Assembly (NCBI GenBank): GCA_030690855.1
Contig: JAUYFR010000080.1
Location: forward strand, 1 to 10,055
From: Gallionellaceae bacterium
GTDB taxonomy: Bacteria > Pseudomonadota > Gammaproteobacteria > Burkholderiales > Gallionellaceae
Direction: 5' to 3'
DNA length: 10,055 bases
Shown here: positions 1-6,355 of the stretch, piece by piece
How the letters are laid out: the number at the start of each line of letters is the position of its first letter
Numbering within the stretch: the first letter of the stretch is position 1
Made by a program: the position numbers and the translations under genes
Notes under the pieces: generated by a model
The model's database searches: none
What the model saw: the letters and a program-made list of their open reading frames with translations, nothing else
Told to the model about the DNA's origin: nothing

Positions 1-326
1 AATACGCTTAATTTGCCACCCAATTCGCGCACCGTTTCTTGGCTTTGCGCAGCAAGCGTTTGCTGGGCTTTATTAACCCCGTCCATCTCAGCTAATCGCT
101 TGGCTAGCTGCTGTTGCATTTGACTAATCTGGCTATTGGCATCAAACCACTGCCACAGAAAAATCACCACCAACACCGCCAACGTCATCTGCGTGATGCT
201 CAGATGCGAGATGAGATTCACCACCGGATTGTTACCTAACGTCTGCGACTTCGCCTTCAGTGAGCCGTTTTCTACGGCTTTTGGATCTTCCGTAACATCT
301 TGATTAATTTGAGTTATCTCGCTCAT
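1..326 (-). CDS. hemX: HemX-like membrane protein of the heme operon, N-terminal part (runs off the window)
   Basis: Only the first 108 codons are present; the gene continues beyond base 1. Reading leftwards from the ATG at 326, the product has a short polar cytoplasmic N-terminus (residues 1-43), one hydrophobic membrane segment (about 44-61, rich in V, L and I and ending in WQW), then a Gln/Ala/Leu-rich stretch (about 65-108) that looks like a coiled coil. This layout is typical of HemX proteins, which are often annotated as uroporphyrinogen-III C-methyltransferase although a methyltransferase activity is doubtful. HemX is thought to support late heme synthesis at the membrane, often together with HemY. 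The start is backed by an AGGA ribosome-binding site (335-332) five bases upstream. The gene follows hemD by 56 bp on the same strand, so it is probably co-transcribed. Family assignment rests on topology and operon position, since little conserved sequence is visible. Confidence 0.8.
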   Translation of the reverse strand, partial: MSEITQINQDVTEDPKAVENGSLKAKSQTLGNNPVVNLISHLSITQMTLAVLVVIFLWQWFDANSQISQMQQQLAKRLAEMDGVNKAQQTLAAQSQETVRELGGKLSV

Positions 327-382
327 AAAATTCCTAATACGCAAAGAAGCAGCGATCTTGCTGCACTTAATTTCGCCTCATG

Positions 383-1234
383 TTAATGGTGTTCACTCGC
401 CCACGCAATCAGCGCAGAAGTCACGCCATCATCCCCTGCTTCGGTTTGGTAGATATTCTGCCACCCCAGATTTTTTGCCGTTGCCGCAATGCGTTCATGT
501 GACACAAACAATGGCATTTCAGCCCAATAACTTGCGCCAGCTTCTACAAACATTTCGGTCAAATAAGTCAGCGCCTCGCTACTGCTCACGATAATGGCCT
601 GTGGCTGTTTATCCAGTAATTGCTGAATGTTTTGTTGCGGCTTACTGCGCAAATAGCAAGTAACGTACTCCACCTCTGCGCCACGCCGTTTAAGTGTGTC
701 TCCCAGCAACTCGCGCCCACCATCCCCCCGAAAAATGGCAATCTTCCAACCCTCAACCTCTTGTAATTCTGGCAAGGCTAATAAAGCCTCGCTGTCGCTT
801 TGCCCAACAGGGGCGATCACATTTTCGACACCCAATTCACGCAATGCTTTTGCACTGCCTTGGCCGACTGCTGCTATACGTAAATCTAATGGGGCTTTTG
901 TAGGTCGGGATTCATCCCGACTGCCCTCTATTTCGCACTCCGCTGTCGGGATGAATCCCGACCTACAATTTATTCGTGACAACATCCCCGATTCGCGGAC
1001 TACCTCCATGCCATATTTCACCGCATTTGGGCTGATAAAAATAACCAGATTAAATTCAACAAGCCGCGCAATCATTTGGCGCAAAGGAGTTAAGTCTTTA
1101 GGTGGAGATATTTCAAGCAGAGGAAATAAAATGGCACTGCCACCCAATTGCTCGATACCTTGCTGCAATTGCACTGCCTGCTCAAGAGGGCGGGTAACCA
1201 CAATATTGAGCCCCGCCAGCGGAGTATTAGCCAT
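383..1234 (-). CDS. hemD: Uroporphyrinogen-III synthase with an in-frame REP-derived insertion
   Basis: HemD closes linear hydroxymethylbilane, with inversion of ring D, to make uroporphyrinogen III, the common precursor of heme, siroheme and cobalamin. It is cytosolic. The 283-residue product shows the family's landmarks in order: VVTRP (12-16), FPLLEI (37-42), FISPNAV (66-72), AAVGQGSAKAL (121-131), RGDGGRELLGDTL (169-181), IIVSSSEAL (214-222) and FVSHERIAATA (243-253). Its start overlaps the end of hemC by 8 bp and has no clear ribosome-binding site, which suggests translational coupling. Residues about 89-113 are encoded by a perfect inverted repeat (898-968) and do not resemble HemD. They lie between the SPNAV helix and the AVG strand, where other HemD proteins have a short loop. 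Without them the length would be about 258, which is normal. The frame stays open and all conserved blocks remain, so the enzyme is probably active, but this is inference. Confidence 0.95.
   Translation of the reverse strand: MANTPLAGLNIVVTRPLEQAVQLQQGIEQLGGSAILFPLLEISPPKDLTPLRQMIARLVEFNLVIFISPNAVKYGMEVVRESGMLSRINCRSGFIPTAECEIEGSRDESRPTKAPLDLRIAAVGQGSAKALRELGVENVIAPVGQSDSEALLALPELQEVEGWKIAIFRGDGGRELLGDTLKRRGAEVEYVTCYLRSKPQQNIQQLLDKQPQAIIVSSSEALTYLTEMFVEAGASYWAEMPLFVSHERIAATAKNLGWQNIYQTEAGDDGVTSALIAWASEHH
898..968. repeat. REP/BIME-like palindromic doublet inside hemD
   Basis: Two perfect 24-bp inverted arms (898-921 and 945-968) flank a 23-bp spacer (922-944). Each arm contains a GTAG tetranucleotide followed by its own small palindrome: GTCGGGAT, two bases, ATCCCGAC. 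A GTAG-type head followed by a short imperfect or perfect palindrome, present as two inverted units, is the layout of bacterial REP sequences and their BIME pairs, which are mobilised by RAYT (TnpA-REP) transposases. No RAYT gene and no second copy lie in this window. The element sits wholly within the hemD reading frame and is translated as about 25 residues. In the hemC-hemD-hemX mRNA the arms could form a 24-bp stem. I see no clear target-site duplication at the edges. Confidence 0.85.
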
Positions 1235-2177
1235 TCAATGCGGCGAGAATCGCTCCCGCGCCTTGCTTAAGCAATTCATCGGCAATGGCATTGCCCAATA
1301 CTTCAGGTTCATTCACGCTACCAATTTGCTCGGCACGCAACATCTTGCTACCGTCAGGGCTAGCCACAAAGCCACGCATGCGCAGTTTGTCGCCTTGCAC
1401 CTCGGCAAAGCCGCCCAGTGGTACTTGGCAACTGCCTGCCAAAGCGCGGCTCATGGCACGTTCGGCAAAAACACAGGCTGCCGTTTCCGCATCGTGCAAA
1501 GGGCGCAATACGGCTTCTAAATCTTTACGATCCGCGCGAATCTCAATACCCAGCGCGCCTTGGCCCACGGCAGGCAAGCTCTCCTCACTAGAGATAAACG
1601 CGCGAATGCGTTCTCCCAAACCCAAACGCTTCAAACCAGCCGCCGCCAAAATAATAGCGGCATATTGCCCTTCATCCAGCTTGCGCAAACGGGTTTGCAC
1701 GTTGCCGCGCAAAGGCTCGATTTTTAAGTGTGGGAAGCGTGCACGCAACTGACTTTCGCGACGCAAGCTAGAAGTACCCACAATGCTGCCAGCGGGTAAC
1801 GCTTCTAAATTAGCATGATGATTCGACACAAACGCATCGCGCGGGTCTTCACGTTTGCCAATACAGGCCAATACAAAGCCCTCTGGTAAATGCATAGGTA
1901 CATCTTTAAGCGAATGCACCGCAATGTCAGCACTGCCATTTTCAAGTGCCGTTTCTAGCTCCTTAACGAACAAGCCTTTGCCGCCAATTTTGGAAAGCGA
2001 CACATCTAAAATTTGGTCGCCTTGGGTTGTCATGCCCAATATACTCACGTCCGTTTGTGGATATAATGCGCGCAGTCGGTCTCGAATGTGCTCTGCTTGC
2101 CACATTGCCAAAGCACTTTCGCGCGAGGCGATGACCAGTTTTTTTGGAACAGTTGTTGTCTGAGCTACCTGATTCAT
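1227..2177 (-). CDS. hemC: Hydroxymethylbilane synthase (porphobilinogen deaminase)
   Basis: HemC condenses four porphobilinogen molecules into hydroxymethylbilane, the substrate of HemD encoded just downstream. The 316-residue product matches the usual length of about 310. Visible motifs are the N-terminal KLVIASRESALAMWQAEHI block (13-31), VHSLKDVP with the catalytic Asp at 92, GTSSLRR (134-140), an arginine-rich LRGNVQTRLRKLD segment (156-168), and AGSCQVPLGGFAEV, whose Cys250 carries the dipyrromethane cofactor. The start at 2177 is chosen because an AGGA site (2188-2185) lies seven bases upstream and the protein then begins shortly before the conserved core. An in-frame ATG at 2228 would add 17 residues that look unlike the family and would run into the promoter region. 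The stop overlaps the hemD start by 8 bp, so the two are one operon. The gene is divergent from ppc. Confidence 0.97.
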   Translation of the reverse strand: MNQVAQTTTVPKKLVIASRESALAMWQAEHIRDRLRALYPQTDVSILGMTTQGDQILDVSLSKIGGKGLFVKELETALENGSADIAVHSLKDVPMHLPEGFVLACIGKREDPRDAFVSNHHANLEALPAGSIVGTSSLRRESQLRARFPHLKIEPLRGNVQTRLRKLDEGQYAAIILAAAGLKRLGLGERIRAFISSEESLPAVGQGALGIEIRADRKDLEAVLRPLHDAETAACVFAERAMSRALAGSCQVPLGGFAEVQGDKLRMRGFVASPDGSKMLRAEQIGSVNEPEVLGNAIADELLKQGAGAILAALNG

Positions 2178-2254
2178 TTGAATTTCCTGAGTATTTACTT
2201 GTTGATTTATTGCGGCGCATTCTAACATGAGCCTTAATTACTCGCGTTGACCCT
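2178..2254. promoter_or_regulatory. Divergent hemC/ppc intergenic region with weak promoter-like boxes
   Basis: This short gap separates two divergent genes and should hold both promoters. For ppc (plus strand), TTGTTG at 2199-2204 and TAACAT at 2223-2228 are 18 bp apart, a passable sigma-70 pair. For hemC (minus strand), TAGAAT at 2224-2219 matches five of six -10 bases, but I see no good -35 at the proper distance. The two -10 candidates overlap, so the genes could compete for polymerase. The hemC ribosome-binding site AGGA (2188-2185) also lies here. No clear operator palindrome is visible. The promoter calls are by eye and weak. Confidence 0.35.
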
Positions 2255-5032
2255 ATGTTGAAGAAGAACGTCATGAACCTGCTAAACACCCCCGCTGATC
2301 TCTCTAGTAAAGATGTTCCTTTACGCGATGATATTCGTTTACTTGGCCGAATCTTGGGCGACACGCTACGCGAGCAAGAAGGCGAAGAAACTTACGCACT
2401 AATCGAAAATGTTCGCCGCACCGCAGTGCGCTTCCGTAAATCACAAGAGGATCACGACCGTGCGCAGCTTGAAGAACTGCTCGACGCACTTTCGCCTGAC
2501 GAAACTTTATTGGTCGTTCGCGCCTTCAGTTATTTCTCTCAGCTTTCTAACATTGCCGAAGACATGCACCACAATCGCCGTCGCCGTGCCCATTTGAAAG
2601 CGGGCTCACCGCCACAAGAAGGCAGCGTGCAACTGGCTTTGGATCGCGCTAAAGAAAAAAATGTTGATGCCGCTGCGCTACAGGCATTTTTCGATAAAGC
2701 CGTCATTTCACCCGTGCTCACCGCACACCCAACTGAGGTACAACGTAAGAGCATTTTGAATTGTCAGTTGATCATTTCAAAGTTGTTGGCTGACCGCGAT
2801 CGCCTCGATATGACGCCGGATGAGTTGGCTGAAAATGAAGAAGCCTTACATCGCTTTATTCTGATCTTGTGGGAAACACGCATGCTGCGTACCACCAAGC
2901 TCACCGTGCAGGATGAAGTAAAGAACGGTTTATCGTTTTACGATTACACCTTCCTCAAAGAAATCCCAAAACTTTATGGGGGTCTTGAAAAACAAATCGA
3001 AGCTCGCTTTGGTGAGCGTCTCAATTTGCCGCCATTTTTGCGTGTCGGTAGTTGGATCGGCGGTGACCGCGATGGCAATCCTTTCGTTACCCACAAAGTC
3101 ATGTTGGACGCTGCTCAGCGTCACTCAGCGACCGCACTTGAATATTATTTAGCAGAAACCGAATTACTCAGTAATCGCCTCAGCCTCAGCAATCGCCTAG
3201 TCACAGTGAGCGCCGAACTCGAAGCGTTTGCCAACAACTCCCCAGACAAAGCAGTCAGCCGTGAGGACGAGCCTTATCGCCGCGCCATGATCTCAATCTA
3301 TGCGCGCCTCGTCGTCACCACCGAACGCCTCGGCCATCATGTAGGCCATTTGCATCCGGTGAACAAATCGGTTGTCGGCTATGAGCACGCTGAAGAATTT
3401 ATTGCTGACCTTGATCTCGTTATTCATTCACTTGAACACCATCGCGCCACCTATTTGTCGCGTGGTCGTCTCGCTGACTTGCGCCGTGCCGCGCAAGTCT
3501 TCGGCTTCCATTTAGCCCCTATCGACATGCGTCAACATAGCGGCGTGCATGAACAAGTGGTTAGCGCTCTGTTACAAATTACCTACAGCTCACTCACTGA
3601 AAACGAGCGCCGTGATGTGTTGCTTAAAGCATTACAAGCCGGAAAACCACTCGCTACTGAGATGGAGAAATTCCCTGAAATCGTGCAAGGCGAATTGAAC
3701 TTGATGCACGCCGCAGCCGAAATTCATCAACGTTTTGGCCGTGCAGCATTACCTAACTACATCATCTCTAAAGCCGATGCCGTCAGCGATTTGCTCGAAG
3801 TTGCACTCATGGTGCAGCAAAGTGGCCTACTGGAATTGGGCAAAACGCCTACGCTCCACGTCAACATCATTCCGCTGTTTGAGACCATTGCCGACTTGCA
3901 AGGTTGTGGCCCCATCATGGATGACTTGTTCTCGATTCCGTTTTATCGCGAATTATTGAGAAGCCGTGGCGACACCCAAGAAGTGATGCTCGGCTATTCC
4001 GACAGCAACAAAGACGGAGGCTACCTCACCGCTAATTGGGAGCTGTACAAAGCCGAGCTGGTATTGGTTAAGGTATTTGAAAAGCATGGCATCGAATTGC
4101 GTCTTTTCCACGGCCGTGGCGGTACAGTGGGTCGCGGCGGTGGCCCTAGCTACCAAGCGATCTTGGCACAGCCACCCGGCAGCGTGAACGCGCAAATTCG
4201 CATTACCGAACAAGGCGAAGTCATTTCCAGCAAATATTCCGACCCCGAAATTGGACGTCGTAATTTGGAAATTTTAGTTGCCGCAACTTTAGAGGCCACA
4301 CTAGTCCATCATCACGGCGATGACTCCACCATGCCGGAATTCCACCGCATTGTTGAGTCCCTCAGCGCGGATGCTTTCGCGGCTTACCGCAAACTGGTTT
4401 ACGAAACCCCCGGCTTCACCGACTACTTCTTTGCCGCCACACCGATTCGCGAAATTGCCGAACTCAATATCGGTAGCCGTCCATCGTCACGTAAAGCAAT
4501 GGATAACATCGAAGATCTGCGTGCGATTCCTTGGGTGTTTAGTTGGAGCTTAAACCGCGCAATTCTGCCGGGCTGGTATGGCTTTGGTAGTGCCGCAAAA
4601 CAGTTTGTCGAGCGCGAAGGCGAAGCAGGCTTGAAACAACTACAAGCCATGAACAAAAACTGGGCGTTTTTCCGTGGCCTGCTTTCCAACATGGACATGG
4701 TGCTTTCCAAAACGGATATGGGTATCGCCTCACGCTATGCCGAGTTGGTTAAAGACGAAGCCTTACGCACCCGCATCTTTAGCGAGATTGAAGCAGAGTG
4801 GGAGCGTACGGTCGAAATGCTGTTTGCCATCACCGGTGCTTCAACCTTGCTGGAAGAAAATCCAACACTGGCACGCAGCTTGACCACTCGCACGCCTTAC
4901 ATCGATCCGCTCAATCACCTGCAAGTCGGATTATTGCAGCGTCATCGTGACGGCGACGATAACGAAAAAGTTAAACGCGCGATTCATTTAACTATTAACG
5001 GTATTGCGGCGGGGCTACGCAATAGCGGTTAA
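2255..5032 (+). CDS. ppc: Phosphoenolpyruvate carboxylase
   Basis: This enzyme adds bicarbonate to phosphoenolpyruvate to give oxaloacetate and phosphate, refilling the TCA cycle; it is a cytosolic tetramer. The 925-residue product covers the whole family length (E. coli 883). Catalytic motifs are LTAHPTEVQRKS with the essential His158, SWIGGDRDGNP, YSDSNKDGG with Lys586, and FHGRGGTVGRGGG with Arg621 and Arg627. By alignment from memory with the E. coli enzyme, the aspartate-inhibitor ligands (Arg587, Lys773, Arg832, Asn881) are all kept here: Arg627, the Lys of VLSKTD, the Arg of TTRTPYIDPLN, and the Asn of the C-terminal LRNSG. Feedback inhibition by aspartate is therefore likely. The start is uncertain: ATG 2255 has no ribosome-binding site, whereas ATG 2273 has the purine-rich AAGAAG upstream and would give 919 residues. 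No convincing terminator follows the stop. Confidence 0.97.
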   Translation: MLKKNVMNLLNTPADLSSKDVPLRDDIRLLGRILGDTLREQEGEETYALIENVRRTAVRFRKSQEDHDRAQLEELLDALSPDETLLVVRAFSYFSQLSNIAEDMHHNRRRRAHLKAGSPPQEGSVQLALDRAKEKNVDAAALQAFFDKAVISPVLTAHPTEVQRKSILNCQLIISKLLADRDRLDMTPDELAENEEALHRFILILWETRMLRTTKLTVQDEVKNGLSFYDYTFLKEIPKLYGGLEKQIEARFGERLNLPPFLRVGSWIGGDRDGNPFVTHKVMLDAAQRHSATALEYYLAETELLSNRLSLSNRLVTVSAELEAFANNSPDKAVSREDEPYRRAMISIYARLVVTTERLGHHVGHLHPVNKSVVGYEHAEEFIADLDLVIHSLEHHRATYLSRGRLADLRRAAQVFGFHLAPIDMRQHSGVHEQVVSALLQITYSSLTENERRDVLLKALQAGKPLATEMEKFPEIVQGELNLMHAAAEIHQRFGRAALPNYIISKADAVSDLLEVALMVQQSGLLELGKTPTLHVNIIPLFETIADLQGCGPIMDDLFSIPFYRELLRSRGDTQEVMLGYSDSNKDGGYLTANWELYKAELVLVKVFEKHGIELRLFHGRGGTVGRGGGPSYQAILAQPPGSVNAQIRITEQGEVISSKYSDPEIGRRNLEILVAATLEATLVHHHGDDSTMPEFHRIVESLSADAFAAYRKLVYETPGFTDYFFAATPIREIAELNIGSRPSSRKAMDNIEDLRAIPWVFSWSLNRAILPGWYGFGSAAKQFVEREGEAGLKQLQAMNKNWAFFRGLLSNMDMVLSKTDMGIASRYAELVKDEALRTRIFSEIEAEWERTVEMLFAITGASTLLEENPTLARSLTTRTPYIDPLNHLQVGLLQRHRDGDDNEKVKRAIHLTINGIAAGLRNSG

Positions 5033-5057
5033 TAAACGCCACTTATATCCGCGACAT

Positions 5058-5102
5058 TCATCCTTGCATATTGAAATGCTATCTTTTAATATACAAGGAT
5101 GA
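5058..5102 (+). promoter_or_regulatory. Inverted repeat spanning a putative leaderless promoter and the start codon of the DUF4143 ATPase
   Basis: A 15-bp arm at 5058-5072 (TCATCCTTGCATATT) is matched by 5088-5102 (AATATACAAGGATGA) with a single mismatch, around a 15-base centre. The right arm contains the ATG of the downstream gene (5099-5101). TTGCAT (5064-5069) and TAATAT (5087-5092) are spaced by 17 bp and sit in the two arms as possible -35 and -10 boxes. If they are used, transcription would begin at about base 5099, at the start codon itself, giving a leaderless mRNA. The AAGG next to the ATG is too close to act as a normal ribosome-binding site. A dimeric regulator bound here would cover the whole promoter. 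Box matches are moderate (3/6 and 4/6), so the promoter is inferred while the repeat is seen directly. Confidence 0.55.
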
Positions 5103-6280
5103 TAAATCGCAAGCTACTCTCTACTCTTTCTCAATCGCTACTAGATTTTCCGGCAGTTGCGCTTCTTGGGCCTCGTCAAGCGGGGAAAACAACGCTTGCA
5201 AAAATCATCGCCGCACAATATTCAGATAGTCTTTATTTAGACTTAGAACGCCCTTCGGATTTGGCGAAGCTCGCCGATCCTGAGTTGTTTCTAACTCGCT
5301 ATCCTAATCACCTCATTGTGCTTGATGAAATTCAGCGCCAGCCCGAACTATTCCCTCTGTTACGTTCGTTAATTGATAACGATCGTCACCCAGGACGTTT
5401 CTTACTTTTAGGTTCTGCTTCGCCTCACTTATTGCGCCAAGCGTCAGAGTCACTAGCAGGGCGAATTGCATTCCATGAGCTTGCCCCTTTTGATATTGGA
5501 GAAATCTCTCCAACTCATATTGAATTACAAAATTTTTGGCTACGTGGCGGCTATCCTCTTAGTTGGCTCGCCTCAACAGAGCAATCCTCCTATTTGTGGC
5601 GAGAGTCGTTTATCACAACCCACTTAGAACGCGACATTCCCTCTTTTGGAATTCGCGTGCCGGGCACAACACTTCGACGTTTCTGGCAAATGATCGCTCA
5701 TCTACACGGACAAATGTGGAACGCCTCGCGTCTTGCCTCGGGGTTTGGCGTGTCAGCGCCAACCGTCGAGCATTACTTAGATATTTTAGAGTCAACCTAC
5801 ATGGTGCGGCGATTACTGCCGCTGCATAGCAACCTAGGTAAACGCTTGGTCAAGTCGCCAAAAATATATTTGCGCGATAGCGGGTTACTTCATACCTTGC
5901 TCGGCATAACTGATCTCAATGCACTTTCTGGACATCCCGTGATTGGTGCCTCTTGGGAAGGGTGGGCGCTTGAACAACTTGCGCAACTATTGGGGCCCCA
6001 ATGGCAGCTGTCGTTTTATCGCACTGCCGCCGGTGCGGAAATTGATGTGGTCGCTGAGCGTGGCAATCAACGTGTTGGATTTGAAATTAAGTTTTCTAGT
6101 GCGCCCACTCTATCCAAGGGCGGCTGGACAGCGATTGACGATTTGAAACTAAGCAAAACTTATGTGATTGCCCCTGTTGAACAAGGCTACCCGCTTGCGC
6201 CAAACGTTGAAGTTATTCCTGCTGCTACATTGCCAAGCTTGAAATCAATAGGATTGCGCGATAGCGGCAAAACCATTTAA
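5099..6280 (+). CDS. AAA_14/DUF4143 family ATPase with PD-(D/E)XK-like C-terminal motif
   Basis: The product (393 residues) has the two-part layout of the AAA_14-DUF4143 family. The ATPase half shows Walker A GPRQAGKTT (24-32), Walker B LIVLDEIQ (72-79) and a sensor-like LLLGSASP (102-109), followed by SLAGR (118-122). The DUF4143 half has a winged-helix-like stretch (about 200-260, containing SAPTVEHYLDILESTYMVRR) and YLRDSGLLHTLLG. It ends in a nuclease-type signature: Glu287 in SWEGWALEQL, Asp316 in AEIDVV, and Glu329-x-Lys331 in FEIKFS. Family length is normally about 380-400, so the gene is complete. The biological role of this widespread family is not established; the fold suggests ATP-dependent DNA binding or cutting. 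It is probably a monocistronic unit between ppc and a terminator at 6314, with no partner gene. The start matches the usual MI-x-R opening of the family but lacks a proper ribosome-binding site. Confidence 0.93.
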   Translation: MINRKLLSTLSQSLLDFPAVALLGPRQAGKTTLAKIIAAQYSDSLYLDLERPSDLAKLADPELFLTRYPNHLIVLDEIQRQPELFPLLRSLIDNDRHPGRFLLLGSASPHLLRQASESLAGRIAFHELAPFDIGEISPTHIELQNFWLRGGYPLSWLASTEQSSYLWRESFITTHLERDIPSFGIRVPGTTLRRFWQMIAHLHGQMWNASRLASGFGVSAPTVEHYLDILESTYMVRRLLPLHSNLGKRLVKSPKIYLRDSGLLHTLLGITDLNALSGHPVIGASWEGWALEQLAQLLGPQWQLSFYRTAAGAEIDVVAERGNQRVGFEIKFSSAPTLSKGGWTAIDDLKLSKTYVIAPVEQGYPLAPNVEVIPAATLPSLKSIGLRDSGKTI

Positions 6281-6313
6281 CTTGTTGATTATATTGAGTA
6301 ATACATAATTAAT

Positions 6314-6342
6314 AACGACACCCAAAGGCGTCGTTGATTTTT
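6314..6342. terminator. Bidirectional intrinsic terminator between convergent genes
   Basis: A nine-pair stem (AACGACACC with GGCGTCGTT, loop CAAA, 6314-6335) lies between the stops of the ATPase (plus) and the PilY1-like gene (minus). On the plus strand it is followed by GATTTTTG, a short T tract, and has one A-C mismatch. On the minus strand that position becomes a G-U pair, making the stem continuous, but the following tract (ATTAATTAT) is less T-rich. It probably stops transcripts from both sides. Confidence 0.75.
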
Positions 6343-6355
6343 GATTACCAATTAC

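Noticed and set aside
349..364. Small inverted repeat GCAGC-6-GCTGC between hemD and hemX
   Set aside because: The stem is only five pairs and no T tract follows directly, so it is not convincing as a terminator or attenuator.
898..968. Possible frameshift or pseudogene status of hemD because of the inserted repeat
   Set aside because: The frame is continuous from the start at 1234 to the stop at 383, and conserved HemD blocks occur on both sides in the same frame.
696..1520. Long open frame of 274 codons on the plus strand, opposite hemD and hemC
   Set aside because: It runs antisense to two clearly conserved enzymes, and its translation shows no recognisable domain. It is explained by the codon bias of the genes on the other strand.
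2178..2228. Longer hemC starting at ATG 2228
   Set aside because: The extra 17 residues do not resemble HemC, and the start at 2177 has a well-placed AGGA site.
5018..5040. Weak hairpin at the end of ppc (GCGGTT/AACGCC)
   Set aside because: The pairing is poor and no T tract follows, so I do not call a terminator there.
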